Origin: Euryarchaeota archaeon UBA121
GTDB lineage: Archaea; Thermoplasmatota; Poseidoniia; Poseidoniales; Thalassarchaeaceae
Assembly: GCA_002499865.1 (NCBI GenBank)
Contig: DANL01000002.1
Span: 1-6,695, forward strand
Length of the DNA stretch: 6,695 nucleotides
Direction of reading: 5' to 3'
Both the position numbers and the translations under genes were made by a program. Below the pieces are notes generated by a model. That model worked only from the letters and a program-made list of their open reading frames with translations, had not been told where the DNA came from and searched no databases. Shown one piece after another: positions 1-5,183 of this stretch (position 1 is the stretch's first letter; each line of letters starts with the position of its first letter).

Positions 1-413
1 CGGTAAGAGCCTCCCTTAGCCTTTCTGTAGTAGTATCTGTATTGGGATCTAGTTAGTGTCCCCTCCTCTCGGAATTCTTTAAGCTCCCTCCTCTGGGATC
101 TAATTAGCCTCATCCATCTCTCTTTCTTTGGCGCCCTAGCATTTGAGCTTCCTTTCCTGGACCCATGTCCCTTTCTTCTTCCTTTGGACTTCTGTAAAGC
201 TGCCTTCCTAGCTCTAGTCCTGCTAGTTCCCTTGATAGGCCTAGCCTTGATTATGCCATCGGAAATTAGTCTCCTGACATCATCCTTCTGGACTGCTGAG
301 ATGACCTCGTCTAGGTAGTCTGGATCGATCCAAATCCTGTGAACCCCTACTGGACGTCCTTCCTTCTGAGAAAGAATTGCCGCGGCCATTCTCCTCTGAT
401 TTGTAATTATCAT
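1..413 (-). CDS. rpl19e: Large-subunit ribosomal protein eL19 (L19e), 3' end cut by window edge
   Basis: eL19 is a basic, mostly helical protein of the archaeal/eukaryotic large subunit. Reading from the ATG at 413 gives 137 codons with no stop before the window edge. The start MIITNQRRMAAAIL, followed by GVHRIWIDPDYLDEV, matches the family N-terminus (the pattern xxxQKRLAAxxL then RVWxDP). It continues into a strongly basic middle (RKAALQKSKGRRKGHGSRKG, then RAPKKERWMRLIRSQR) and the C-terminal RSQYRYYYRKAKGG helix. The family is about 150 residues, so only roughly the last 10 to 15 should be missing. An internal ATG at 389 is rejected because the residues before it belong to the conserved core. 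The start lies 1 nt after the eL32 stop, behind an AAAGGGGG SD-like tract. Confidence 0.96.
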   Translation of the reverse strand, partial: MIITNQRRMAAAILSQKEGRPVGVHRIWIDPDYLDEVISAVQKDDVRRLISDGIIKARPIKGTSRTRARKAALQKSKGRRKGHGSRKGSSNARAPKKERWMRLIRSQRRELKEFREEGTLTRSQYRYYYRKAKGGSY

Positions 414-414
414 A

Positions 415-1095
415 TCAGAGGTCCCCCTTTCTCTCGATTCTTCTTTGATTGAGTATCCTTAGTCCGAGTGAGTTAGCTCTGTCGTGTATGTCTAATCTCT
501 TTCTGTTTCCTACTCTAGCGCCGATTCTGACTGCTTGTGTCTCTGGATCTAATCCATCTAAGTCACTGGATTTGTGAACCATTACTTCTTCGAAACCTGA
601 GGGGTGAAGTCCCCTCACAGAGGATATCTTGCGATATCCTATTCGTGCCATTGGAGGCCTGTATTTCCTGTTTAGCCTGACTTTAGATTGGAGACCGCTT
701 GGCTTTCTCCAGCTGGATCTAGCCAGTCTCTTGTACCTGTACCATTCTTGTCTTTTGAAAGCGGGTTGTTTCTTCTTCTGCTTGGCCCTGAAAGACAGGG
801 CTGCGGCCGTCTCCTCATCAAGTACTGGTTTTTGACGCGCAGTGTGCAGATCATCCCAATCATCTTCTTCATCGAAGAAGTCGTCCTCGAAGTCTTCATC
901 ATCATCCATGAAGTCTGAATCATCCAAATCATCTACTGAATCAGAGTCTGAGGTGTCGATTGGATCTTCTTTTACGATAGAGCTCTCAGACAGTCTTTCA
1001 ATAAGCTCTGACTTCTTCCCTCCGACCTTGAGTCCCTTTTCCCTAAGCAGTTCCTTCAATTCAGGAACAGTCATTGTATCGAATTCTTCAGTCAT
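415..1095 (-). CDS. rpl32e: Large-subunit ribosomal protein eL32 (L32e) with SAP-like N-terminal domain and acidic linker
   Basis: This 226-residue eL32 has three parts. Residues about 6-38 look like a SAP helix-extension-helix motif: TMTVPELKELLREKGL, then VGGKKSELIERL. Residues 43-82 form an acidic linker with 25 Asp/Glu in 40 positions and no Lys or Arg. Residues about 98-226 are the eL32 core, recognisable by FKRQEWYRYKRL, SSWRKPSGLQSKVRL, YRPPMARIGYR and the C-terminal VGNRKRLDIHDRANSLGLRILN. The core alone is normal length; the extension adds close to 100 residues. Archaeal eL32 proteins are known to carry variable N-terminal extensions (haloarchaeal ones have another helical domain), but the SAP-plus-acid layout is distinctive. 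The ATG lies 1 nt after the uL6 stop. The core assignment is near certain; the SAP call rests on motif reading. Confidence 0.97.
   Translation of the reverse strand: MTEEFDTMTVPELKELLREKGLKVGGKKSELIERLSESSIVKEDPIDTSDSDSVDDLDDSDFMDDDEDFEDDFFDEEDDWDDLHTARQKPVLDEETAAALSFRAKQKKKQPAFKRQEWYRYKRLARSSWRKPSGLQSKVRLNRKYRPPMARIGYRKISSVRGLHPSGFEEVMVHKSSDLDGLDPETQAVRIGARVGNRKRLDIHDRANSLGLRILNQRRIERKGDL
423..430 (-). promoter_or_regulatory. G-tract SD variant of eL19 (AAAGGGGG)
   Basis: AAAGGGGG lies 9 nt before the eL19 ATG, inside the Lys-Gly-Asp codons near the eL32 C-terminus. The octamer is identical to the one before eL32. Confidence 0.6.
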
Positions 1096-1096
1096 T

Positions 1097-1648
1097 TTAT
1101 GCCCCCTTTGAAACTATGTAAACACCGTCTTGGAAGACCCTTCTGTCTCTCTTTTTGATCTTACATGCGCGCTCGATATTTGCCGCGGTCTGACCGACCT
1201 TCTCCCTGTCGACCCCGCTGACAGTTACATCGGTTTTATTCTCAACCTTGACCTCAACATCTGAAGGACTCCAGGGGAGTTTTGCGACCCTAGGTACCTT
1301 CTCTCCGAAGAGATTGTTGATTACCATCTTGTTCCCTTCGACCTTCAGGGTCATAGGGAAATGGCTGTAAACTGCTTGCAGCTTGTATTCGAATCCTTCT
1401 TCCACTCCCTTGACCATGTTCCTGAGATGTGCGGCCCATGTTCCAGCTATGGCCTTGTCAGCTCTGCGTGGAAGATCACAGGTAACTAGGATTCCTGATT
1501 CTGAGCTACTTACTGAAACCTTTGGATGCCTGAATTCTCGTGTGATGGTTTTACCTCCGCTAGATACTGTTACTGAATTATCTTCAATACTTACGCTGGA
1601 ACCATCTGAAAGGCCGACATTATGGATTATCTGATCTAACTTTGGCAT
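1097..1648 (-). CDS. rpl6: Large-subunit ribosomal protein uL6
   Basis: uL6 binds 23S rRNA near the factor-binding site and the sarcin-ricin loop. The 183-residue product has the two-repeat architecture. The first half contains the REFRHPKVSV strand and GTWAAHLRNMVKGVEEGFEYKL, the family's helix-strand signature. The second half ends in the archaeal signature VTVSGVDREKVGQTAANIE and the C-terminal KKRDRRVFQDGVYI. I place the start at the ATG at 1648. An in-frame TTG three codons upstream (1655-1657) is rejected because it sits directly against the GAGGAG SD (1658-1663), whereas the ATG is 9 nt from it. The gene is 13 nt downstream of uS8 and its 3' end carries the SD for eL32. Length is typical for archaea. 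Confidence 0.97.
   Translation of the reverse strand: MPKLDQIIHNVGLSDGSSVSIEDNSVTVSSGGKTITREFRHPKVSVSSSESGILVTCDLPRRADKAIAGTWAAHLRNMVKGVEEGFEYKLQAVYSHFPMTLKVEGNKMVINNLFGEKVPRVAKLPWSPSDVEVKVENKTDVTVSGVDREKVGQTAANIERACKIKKRDRRVFQDGVYIVSKGA
1102..1109 (-). promoter_or_regulatory. G-tract SD variant of eL32 (AAAGGGGG)
   Basis: AAAGGGGG lies 6 nt before the eL32 ATG, inside the Lys-Gly-Ala codons that end uL6. Confidence 0.6.
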
Positions 1649-1657
1649 AAAAATCAA

Positions 1658-1663
1658 CTCCTC
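1658..1663 (-). promoter_or_regulatory. SD of uL6 (GAGGAG), decides the ATG start
   Basis: GAGGAG on the minus strand lies 9 nt before the ATG at 1648. It overlaps the uS8 TGA stop at 1662-1664. It rules out the TTG at 1657, which would leave no spacer. Confidence 0.75.
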
Positions 1664-2051
1664 AGAAAATGTATGCTAGAAGGCGTCCTCCGACACGCTC
1701 CTTCTTTGCGGCATAGTGATCCATAATGCCTTGATTAGTAGTGACGATCAGTAGGCCAAAATCTCTCGCCGGGAGATATCTTGACTCCCACTTATCGAAA
1801 TCGGCTCTCTTTACAGAGTGGCGTGGCTTAATCACTCCACACCTGTTTATGGTTCCTATTAGCTCAACTCTGAATGAGCCTGCTCTTCCGTCTTCGATTC
1901 GCTCGAATTCTCCTACATATCCAGACTTCTGCATGATCTGTAGCATCTGTCCTAGTAGTTTGCTTGCTGGTTTCACTGAAACCTCGTAGTGTCCTGCCTG
2001 CTCCGCATTGAAAATGCGTGTGAAGGCATCGCTTAGTGGGTCATACTGCAT
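1662..2051 (-). CDS. rps8: Small-subunit ribosomal protein uS8
   Basis: uS8 is a primary 16S rRNA-binding protein of the central domain. The product is 129 residues, normal for archaea (about 130). It opens with the canonical QYDPLSDAFTRIFNAEQAG, has the mid-protein IGTINRCGVIKPRHSVK strand region, and closes with the C-terminal signature GLLIVTTNQGIMDHYAAKK, in which bacterial homologues have S-T-x-x-G-[ILV]-M-[ST]. The ATG is preceded by an excellent GAGGTG SD that contains the uS14 stop codon, so the two genes are translationally linked across a 9-nt gap. Confidence 0.98.
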   Translation of the reverse strand: MQYDPLSDAFTRIFNAEQAGHYEVSVKPASKLLGQMLQIMQKSGYVGEFERIEDGRAGSFRVELIGTINRCGVIKPRHSVKRADFDKWESRYLPARDFGLLIVTTNQGIMDHYAAKKERVGGRLLAYIF

Positions 2052-2055
2052 CTTT

Positions 2056-2062
2056 TCACCTC
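2056..2062 (-). promoter_or_regulatory. SD of uS8 (GAGGTGA) fused to the uS14 stop
   Basis: The minus-strand sequence TGAGGTGAAAAGATG contains the uS14 TGA stop (2061-2063), an ideal archaeal SD complementary to the ACCUCC anti-SD, a short A-rich spacer and the uS8 ATG. It is the closest match to the archaeal consensus in the window. Confidence 0.8.
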
Positions 2063-2213
2063 ATGAATACTTCTTGAATCCTATTTCTGGAGCCATATCT
2101 CTGAAGCACTGCCTGCAAAGTCTGAGCCCATGACGCCTGATCATTCCTCTCTTTCTTCCGCATTTCCTGCATCCGACAGATCTGCCGATTCTCTCGCCGT
2201 GATCTTTTGCCAT
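2061..2213 (-). CDS. rps14: Small-subunit ribosomal protein uS14 (zinc-binding, short archaeal form)
   Basis: A complete 50-residue gene is found by reading the minus strand from the ATG at 2213 to TGA at 2061-2063. The protein starts MAKDHGERIGRSVGCRKCG and ends LCRQCFRDMAPEIGFKKYS. Cys15-X2-Cys18 and Cys33-X2-Cys36 form the zinc ribbon, and the closing LCRQCFR...GFKKY pattern is diagnostic of archaeal uS14, which is usually 50 to 56 residues. uS14 sits in the head of the small subunit. The gene starts 1 nt after the uL5 stop, behind GGGGAGG (9-nt spacer), and its stop lies within the uS8 SD. Confidence 0.97.
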   Translation of the reverse strand: MAKDHGERIGRSVGCRKCGRKRGMIRRHGLRLCRQCFRDMAPEIGFKKYS

Positions 2214-2214
2214 G

Positions 2215-2754
2215 CTACTCTTCCTCCCCATATCCTACTATCTTCAGATTATAGCTAGCCGTAAACCAAGCCCTGGATTCTTCAGGACCAACACGATGGC
2301 TAGCTGATACTCTTCGTGATCTCTTCCTTCTCCTGGAAACTCTGTGACCAGGTCTTTCTAGGACTACATTGACATCCATTCCGAAGATTCCCACATCTGG
2401 ATCATACTTCTGGCCCGGGAAATCTGTATAATCGGAGATTCCGAAGGACAGGTTTCCTGATGAGTCGAAATTGTATGTCGGCAAAGTGTGCTGGCGGACC
2501 CAGAATGCATCTTTGAGGAAGGCATTGATTGTTTCTTCATCCCTGATAGTGACCTTGCACCCAATAGGGGCCCCTTTCCTAGTTCCTAAATCTCGATTGG
2601 TGCTAGTAGACAGTGTCCTAACAGGTACCATTCCAGTCACCATCTCTAGTGCTTTCTCAGCTAGTTGTAGCCTTTGTCCACCTTCTCCGACACCAATATT
2701 TACTGTGACCTTGGTGATTCTGGGGGCACGCATTGGGTTTACTGACTGACTCAT
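2215..2754 (-). CDS. rpl5: Large-subunit ribosomal protein uL5
   Basis: uL5 binds 5S rRNA in the central protuberance and contacts the P-site tRNA. The 179 residues show the archaeal pattern: NPMRAPRITKVTVNIGVGEG at the N-terminus, STSTNRDLGTRKGAPIGCKV (the conserved KGxPIGCKVTLR loop), FGISDYTDFPGQKYDPDVGI, and the archaeal basic segment RPGHRVSRRRKRSRRVSASH near the C-terminus. The start ATG overlaps the eS4 TGA by four bases (ATGA), so translation is probably coupled. The next in-frame Met, residue 8, also sits in the family N-terminus but lacks this coupling. The C-terminal GYGEEE is encoded by bases that also form the uS14 SD. Confidence 0.98.
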   Translation of the reverse strand: MSQSVNPMRAPRITKVTVNIGVGEGGQRLQLAEKALEMVTGMVPVRTLSTSTNRDLGTRKGAPIGCKVTIRDEETINAFLKDAFWVRQHTLPTYNFDSSGNLSFGISDYTDFPGQKYDPDVGIFGMDVNVVLERPGHRVSRRRKRSRRVSASHRVGPEESRAWFTASYNLKIVGYGEEE

Positions 2755-3449
2755 GAGTTGTCCCCCGTTGGAATATCTGATTCGCTTGAGATGATGAAAA
2801 CATAATCTGAGATTGTACCGAAGTCATCGAATTGGACCTCGTTGGCCTTAGACGATCTCTTGATTTCTTGGCCTCTGACGGTAGCGAGTTCTCCGATGTG
2901 GTTCCCACCAGTAAGGTATGCAATTGCTCCTTCCTCGAACTTGTGGCATGATTTTACTTCTTGATCCGGTAAGGAGATTACTAGTGAGTCTCCAGTCTTA
3001 TATTCGGGGTTCTCTTTGAATAGCAAGTTTCTGCCATCATGAAGATGAACTTGTGTCTTAGACCCCTTGATTGTAGTCTTCCCCATCACCCTACATATCT
3101 TAGTTGATGCTTCCTTAGCTGGTATCATTCTGTATCTAAGCTTGCCATTGGTATCTAGGACGCATTTGTAGCTAACATCTCCGACAGTTAGGACATCCAT
3201 TAGCCCCACTCCCCTTCCAATATCGGTTTCAATGGCCCCATCGACCTTGACTAGCTTTGAGTGTAGTATTTTCTTAGCTTCACGTCTATTCTGAGCCACG
3301 CCGAGAACATCTCTGAGGATTAGTCCCATGGGCATACAAAGATCGAGAGGATGGCCACAAGGATTTGGCTTCTGAATCCAAACAGAAGACTTTCTTGGAA
3401 GTGGCCAGCTCCTTGGCATGGTTAGTCTCTTCATGTGGCTACTGCTCAT
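2751..3449 (-). CDS. rps4e: Small-subunit ribosomal protein eS4 (S4e)
   Basis: eS4 is an archaeal/eukaryotic small-subunit protein unrelated to bacterial uS4 except for sharing an S4-type RNA-binding domain. The 232 residues show the N-terminal HMKRLTMPRSWPLPRKSSVW and GHPLDLCMPMGLILRDVLG signatures, then the S4 domain (about 43-90, NRREAKKILHSKLVKVDG). The central segment follows (KLRYRMIPAKEASTKICRV, then QVHLHDGRN). A C-terminal KOW-like segment comes last (about 170-192, EEGAIAYLTGGNHIGELATV). The start ATG overlaps the uL24 TGA by four bases and follows GTGGAGGCG. Archaeal eS4 is about 235 to 245 residues, so length is normal; the N-terminus is slightly short before KRL. Confidence 0.98.
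   Translation of the reverse strand: MSSSHMKRLTMPRSWPLPRKSSVWIQKPNPCGHPLDLCMPMGLILRDVLGVAQNRREAKKILHSKLVKVDGAIETDIGRGVGLMDVLTVGDVSYKCVLDTNGKLRYRMIPAKEASTKICRVMGKTTIKGSKTQVHLHDGRNLLFKENPEYKTGDSLVISLPDQEVKSCHKFEEGAIAYLTGGNHIGELATVRGQEIKRSSKANEVQFDDFGTISDYVFIISSESDIPTGDNS
2762..2766 (-). promoter_or_regulatory. G-tract SD variant of uL5
   Basis: CGGGGGA lies 7 nt before the uL5 ATG, inside the last codons of eS4. Five Gs replace the usual GGAGG; pairing to CCUCC needs one G-U wobble. Confidence 0.6.
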
Positions 3450-3886
3450 TCTGTGTCGCCTCCACTAGTCCTCTCAATGAGTCTCTTAAGCCTGAGCGTG
3501 TCTCCCTCGAATAGCTTGGTAACTATCACGTTTGAAGGGTGGATAGGGACTGCTTCTTCCTTTCCGTCAGCGGTAGCCATTGTGAGGCCGTCTACGAAAA
3601 TCATGCCGCTGCCAGTATCTACTCTAGCGACCTTTGCCGCGATACCTGCCCTTCCCCGAGGCTGTCCGAGTCTCTTTCCTCTTGTATCTGCTTTGACGCT
3701 ATTTGGATGACCGAAATCTCCCCTTACAATCTCTATCTCGTCTCCGACCCTGACAGTAACAGTTCTGATATTGATTAAATCTGGATCATCTGTAACGAGT
3801 CTGGCTCTCATTCTCTTCCTCTTGACATGCGTAGGAGCGTCAGATTGACTGAGGCGCTGTTTGCTTGCTTTACTGCTTCTTGTCAT
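3446..3886 (-). CDS. rpl24: Large-subunit ribosomal protein uL24 with an enlarged KOW loop
   Basis: uL24 is an assembly-initiating large-subunit protein near the exit tunnel. The 146-residue product has a basic N-terminal region (SDAPTHVKRKRMRARL), the KOW domain (VRVGDEIEIVRGDF at about 46-58), and the family C-terminal pattern FVDGLTMATADGKEE then VPIHPSNVIVTKL. Between RGDF and KVARVD lie about 26 residues (59-84) where archaeal homologues usually have a short KGHEG-type turn, so the KOW loop appears enlarged by about 20 basic, Gly-rich residues. I choose the ATG at 3886; the GTG at 3892 merges with the GAGGTG SD. The gap after uL14 is 12 nt, and the 3' end overlaps eS4 by 4 nt. Confidence 0.95.
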   Translation of the reverse strand: MTRSSKASKQRLSQSDAPTHVKRKRMRARLVTDDPDLINIRTVTVRVGDEIEIVRGDFGHPNSVKADTRGKRLGQPRGRAGIAAKVARVDTGSGMIFVDGLTMATADGKEEAVPIHPSNVIVTKLFEGDTLRLKRLIERTSGGDTE

Positions 3887-3891
3887 AATCA

Positions 3892-3897
3892 CACCTC
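3892..3897 (-). promoter_or_regulatory. SD of uL24 (GAGGTG), decides ATG over GTG
   Basis: GAGGTG lies 5 nt before the ATG at 3886. The in-frame GTG at 3890-3892 shares its first G with this SD and so cannot be served by it. Confidence 0.75.
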
Positions 3898-3898
3898 T

Positions 3899-4297
3899 CT
3901 ACACTATCTGTTTCGCAGTTGCGGCTATCCTTGGCCATCTCTCGGCCGCCTCCCTGCTTACAGGGCCCTTGATATCCGAACCCTGAACTTCACCACGATC
4001 GTTGGTAATAACACAGGCATTATCCTCAAACTGGACCCATGTTCCATCTACTCTTCTGAATGGCCTGGACTGCCTGATAACTACTGCATTGAACATCTGC
4101 CTACGTGTCTCGGGAGTACCTCTCTTTACGGTGACTTTGGTCATGTCTCCGACGCCTGCAGCTGGATACCTCCTAGCAACTCCGCCCTTTTTTAGAACAG
4201 TAATTAGCTGGACGACCTTTGCACCTGTATTATCGGCACATTCCAGCTTCGCTTGTGAAGGTAGAGCCTTTGTTACTCTACCGGGAATTCCCTTCAT
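3899..4297 (-). CDS. rpl14: Large-subunit ribosomal protein uL14
   Basis: uL14 sits at the subunit interface of the large subunit and forms bridges with the small subunit. The 132-residue product is exactly the usual archaeal length. It shows KLECADNTGAKVVQLITVL (the conserved C-x-D-N-[ST]-GA core), the archaeal GVGDMTKVTVKRGTPETRRQ segment (bacterial: GD-x-[IV]-x-[AV]-x-[VI]-K), FNAVVIRQSRPFRRVDGTWV, FEDNACVITNDRGEVQGSDI, and the closing GPVSREAAERWPRIA. An in-frame reading upstream of ATG 4297 is not conserved and overlaps uS17. The start forms an ATGA overlap with the uS17 stop. It lies 7 nt after an AAGGGGG tract. Confidence 0.98.
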   Translation of the reverse strand: MKGIPGRVTKALPSQAKLECADNTGAKVVQLITVLKKGGVARRYPAAGVGDMTKVTVKRGTPETRRQMFNAVVIRQSRPFRRVDGTWVQFEDNACVITNDRGEVQGSDIKGPVSREAAERWPRIAATAKQIV

Positions 4298-4635
4298 ATC
4301 GGTTCCCCCTTCTCTATAACGCAGAAATTGACTGTCTTGGACAGAGGCCTGCACTCCATTATGCGTACTCTGTCTCCTACCTCAACTCCTCCAATACATG
4401 AGGGGAGGTGAGCTGAGTACCTTCTTGTTCTCTTCTCATACCTCTCATATTTTTTCATGTATCTTGTAATCTCTCTTTCGACAACTATTGAGCCTGCCAT
4501 GCCAGTAGTAGAGACCGAGCCCTCGATAATCTGACCTCTGACTCTTAGACTTCCATAGAATGGACAGTTATCGTCCCCATCCCATTCTCCTGTTGGAGCA
4601 ATCACATCAACTCCGATATCTCTGATTCCGGTCAT
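4294..4635 (-). CDS. rps17: Small-subunit ribosomal protein uS17
   Basis: uS17 is an OB-fold primary 16S rRNA-binding protein. The 113-residue product has the archaeal N-terminus RDIGVDVIAPTGEWDGDDN followed by CPFYGSLRVRGQIIEG. It then has SIVVEREITRYMKKYERYEK and the C-terminal signature VEVGDRVRIMECRPLSKTVN, matching the family pattern GDxVxIxExRPLSKTK. The length is typical for archaea. The ATG abuts the RNase P protein stop with no gap (TAGATG), behind GGGAGGAGAT. Its last four bases overlap the uL14 start. Confidence 0.98.
   Translation of the reverse strand: MTGIRDIGVDVIAPTGEWDGDDNCPFYGSLRVRGQIIEGSVSTTGMAGSIVVEREITRYMKKYERYEKRTRRYSAHLPSCIGGVEVGDRVRIMECRPLSKTVNFCVIEKGEPI
4305..4311 (-). 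promoter_or_regulatory. G-tract SD variant of uL14 (AAGGGGG)
   Basis: AAGGGGG lies 7 nt upstream of the uL14 ATG, within codons for Lys-Gly-Glu at the uS17 C-terminus. It has the same spacing as the uL5 and aIF1 tracts. Confidence 0.6.
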
Positions 4636-4887
4636 CTAATATCTCCTCCCAATCCTGTCCTCTGCTCTCTGAGTGACTCTGGATCCCTCGATTGCCTCTC
4701 CTGAGTCTATAGTGAATGTAATTACTTCTTTTGCCAATGTCAAGTCGCCGGACTCAGTACGAACTAGTATTGTCTTCTTAGTCTCGTCTAACACTGTTCC
4801 CGAGACTCCTATTAGGGTCGGATCGTCTGAATTGACGACACTCAAGGTATGAGATATCCAAGGGAGATTAATCATTCTAGACATCAT
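4636..4887 (-). CDS. rnp1: Ribonuclease P protein component 1 (Rpp29/Pop4 family)
   Basis: This is an Sm-like protein subunit of archaeal RNase P, which with the RNA subunit removes 5' leaders from pre-tRNAs. It acts with Rpp21 to support the specificity domain. The 83-residue product shows the family pattern WISHTLSVVNSDDPTLIG, then VSGTVLDETKKTILV, and the closing QRAEDRIGRRY (compare family NPSLVGxxGxVVDETxNT and RPEDRxK). It is at the short end of the family. The start ATG at 4887 overlaps the aIF1 TGA (ATGA). A second Met at 4884 has better spacing from GGTGGAGGT (6 nt rather than 3) and could be the real start. The frame stays open for 95 codons further upstream, but that part is not conserved and overlaps aIF1. 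Confidence 0.93.
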   Translation of the reverse strand: MMSRMINLPWISHTLSVVNSDDPTLIGVSGTVLDETKKTILVRTESGDLTLAKEVITFTIDSGEAIEGSRVTQRAEDRIGRRY

Positions 4888-5183
4888 CTTACCTCCACCT
4901 TGTATCCATTCTGTTCCAAGACTTTGGATGCTCTCTTCTTGTGATCTCCTTGAAGCTCTATCGTACGATCTTTGACTGTCCCGCCACTCGCGCACGCCCC
5001 TTTGAGAATCTTGGCTAACTGCCCCAAATCTATTGCCGAGTCGTCTATTCCCTCCACAATGGTCACCATTTTCCCATAACGTCTGCGAACTACCGAAATG
5101 ACTGCCTTCTGTTGCTCTTTGGCAATCTCCTGGCATATGCATACCTCTTGTGGAAGGCCACACGTATTGCATATCCCAGATAT
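4884..5183 (-). CDS. Translation initiation factor aIF1 (SUI1 family), apparent non-canonical ATA start
   Basis: aIF1 binds the small subunit near the P site and enforces correct start-codon choice. Read from ATA at 5181-5183 the gene gives 99 residues, the normal archaeal length (about 100). It starts (M)SGICNTCGLPQEVCICQEI, with zinc-ribbon cysteines at 5, 8, 15 and 17. It continues with AKEQQKAVISVVRRRYGKMV and the SUI1 core (VEGIDDSAIDLGQLAKILK, then GGTVKDRTIELQGDHKKRA). No ATG, GTG or TTG occurs in frame between the uL29 stop and Met39 (5067-5069). Starting at Met39 would discard the zinc ribbon and the RRRYGK strand and leave a 114-nt gap in an otherwise gapless operon. The ATA directly follows the uL29 TAG and is 7 nt from an AAGGGGGG tract. 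Alternatives are a G-to-A sequencing error, start at the second ATA (5174), or uL29 readthrough. Identity is certain; the start is inferred. Confidence 0.88.
   Translation of the reverse strand: MSGICNTCGLPQEVCICQEIAKEQQKAVISVVRRRYGKMVTIVEGIDDSAIDLGQLAKILKGACASGGTVKDRTIELQGDHKKRASKVLEQNGYKVEVR

Noticed and set aside
842..1111. Open Ser-rich frame on the plus strand opposite eL32
   Set aside because: It is the antisense of the Asp/Glu-rich linker and SAP region of eL32 (GAT/GAA codons read as ATC/TTC or TCA/TCT). There is no SD and no protein-like pattern.
1649..1657. TTG start for uL6 three codons upstream
   Set aside because: It abuts the GAGGAG SD with no spacer; the ATG at 1648 has a 9-nt spacer and fits the family N-terminus.
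4884..5069. aIF1 as a 61-residue truncated protein starting at Met39
   Set aside because: The 38 codons before it encode the conserved zinc ribbon and core strand in the same frame, no suitable SD sits at the Met39 position, and the start would leave a 114-nt gap in an otherwise gapless operon.
4888..5172. A 95-residue N-terminal extension of the RNase P protein
   Set aside because: The extension overlaps aIF1 completely in another frame and resembles no family sequence, while the ATG at 4887 gives a complete family domain with an ATGA overlap. It is kept only as a low-interest observation on the open frame.
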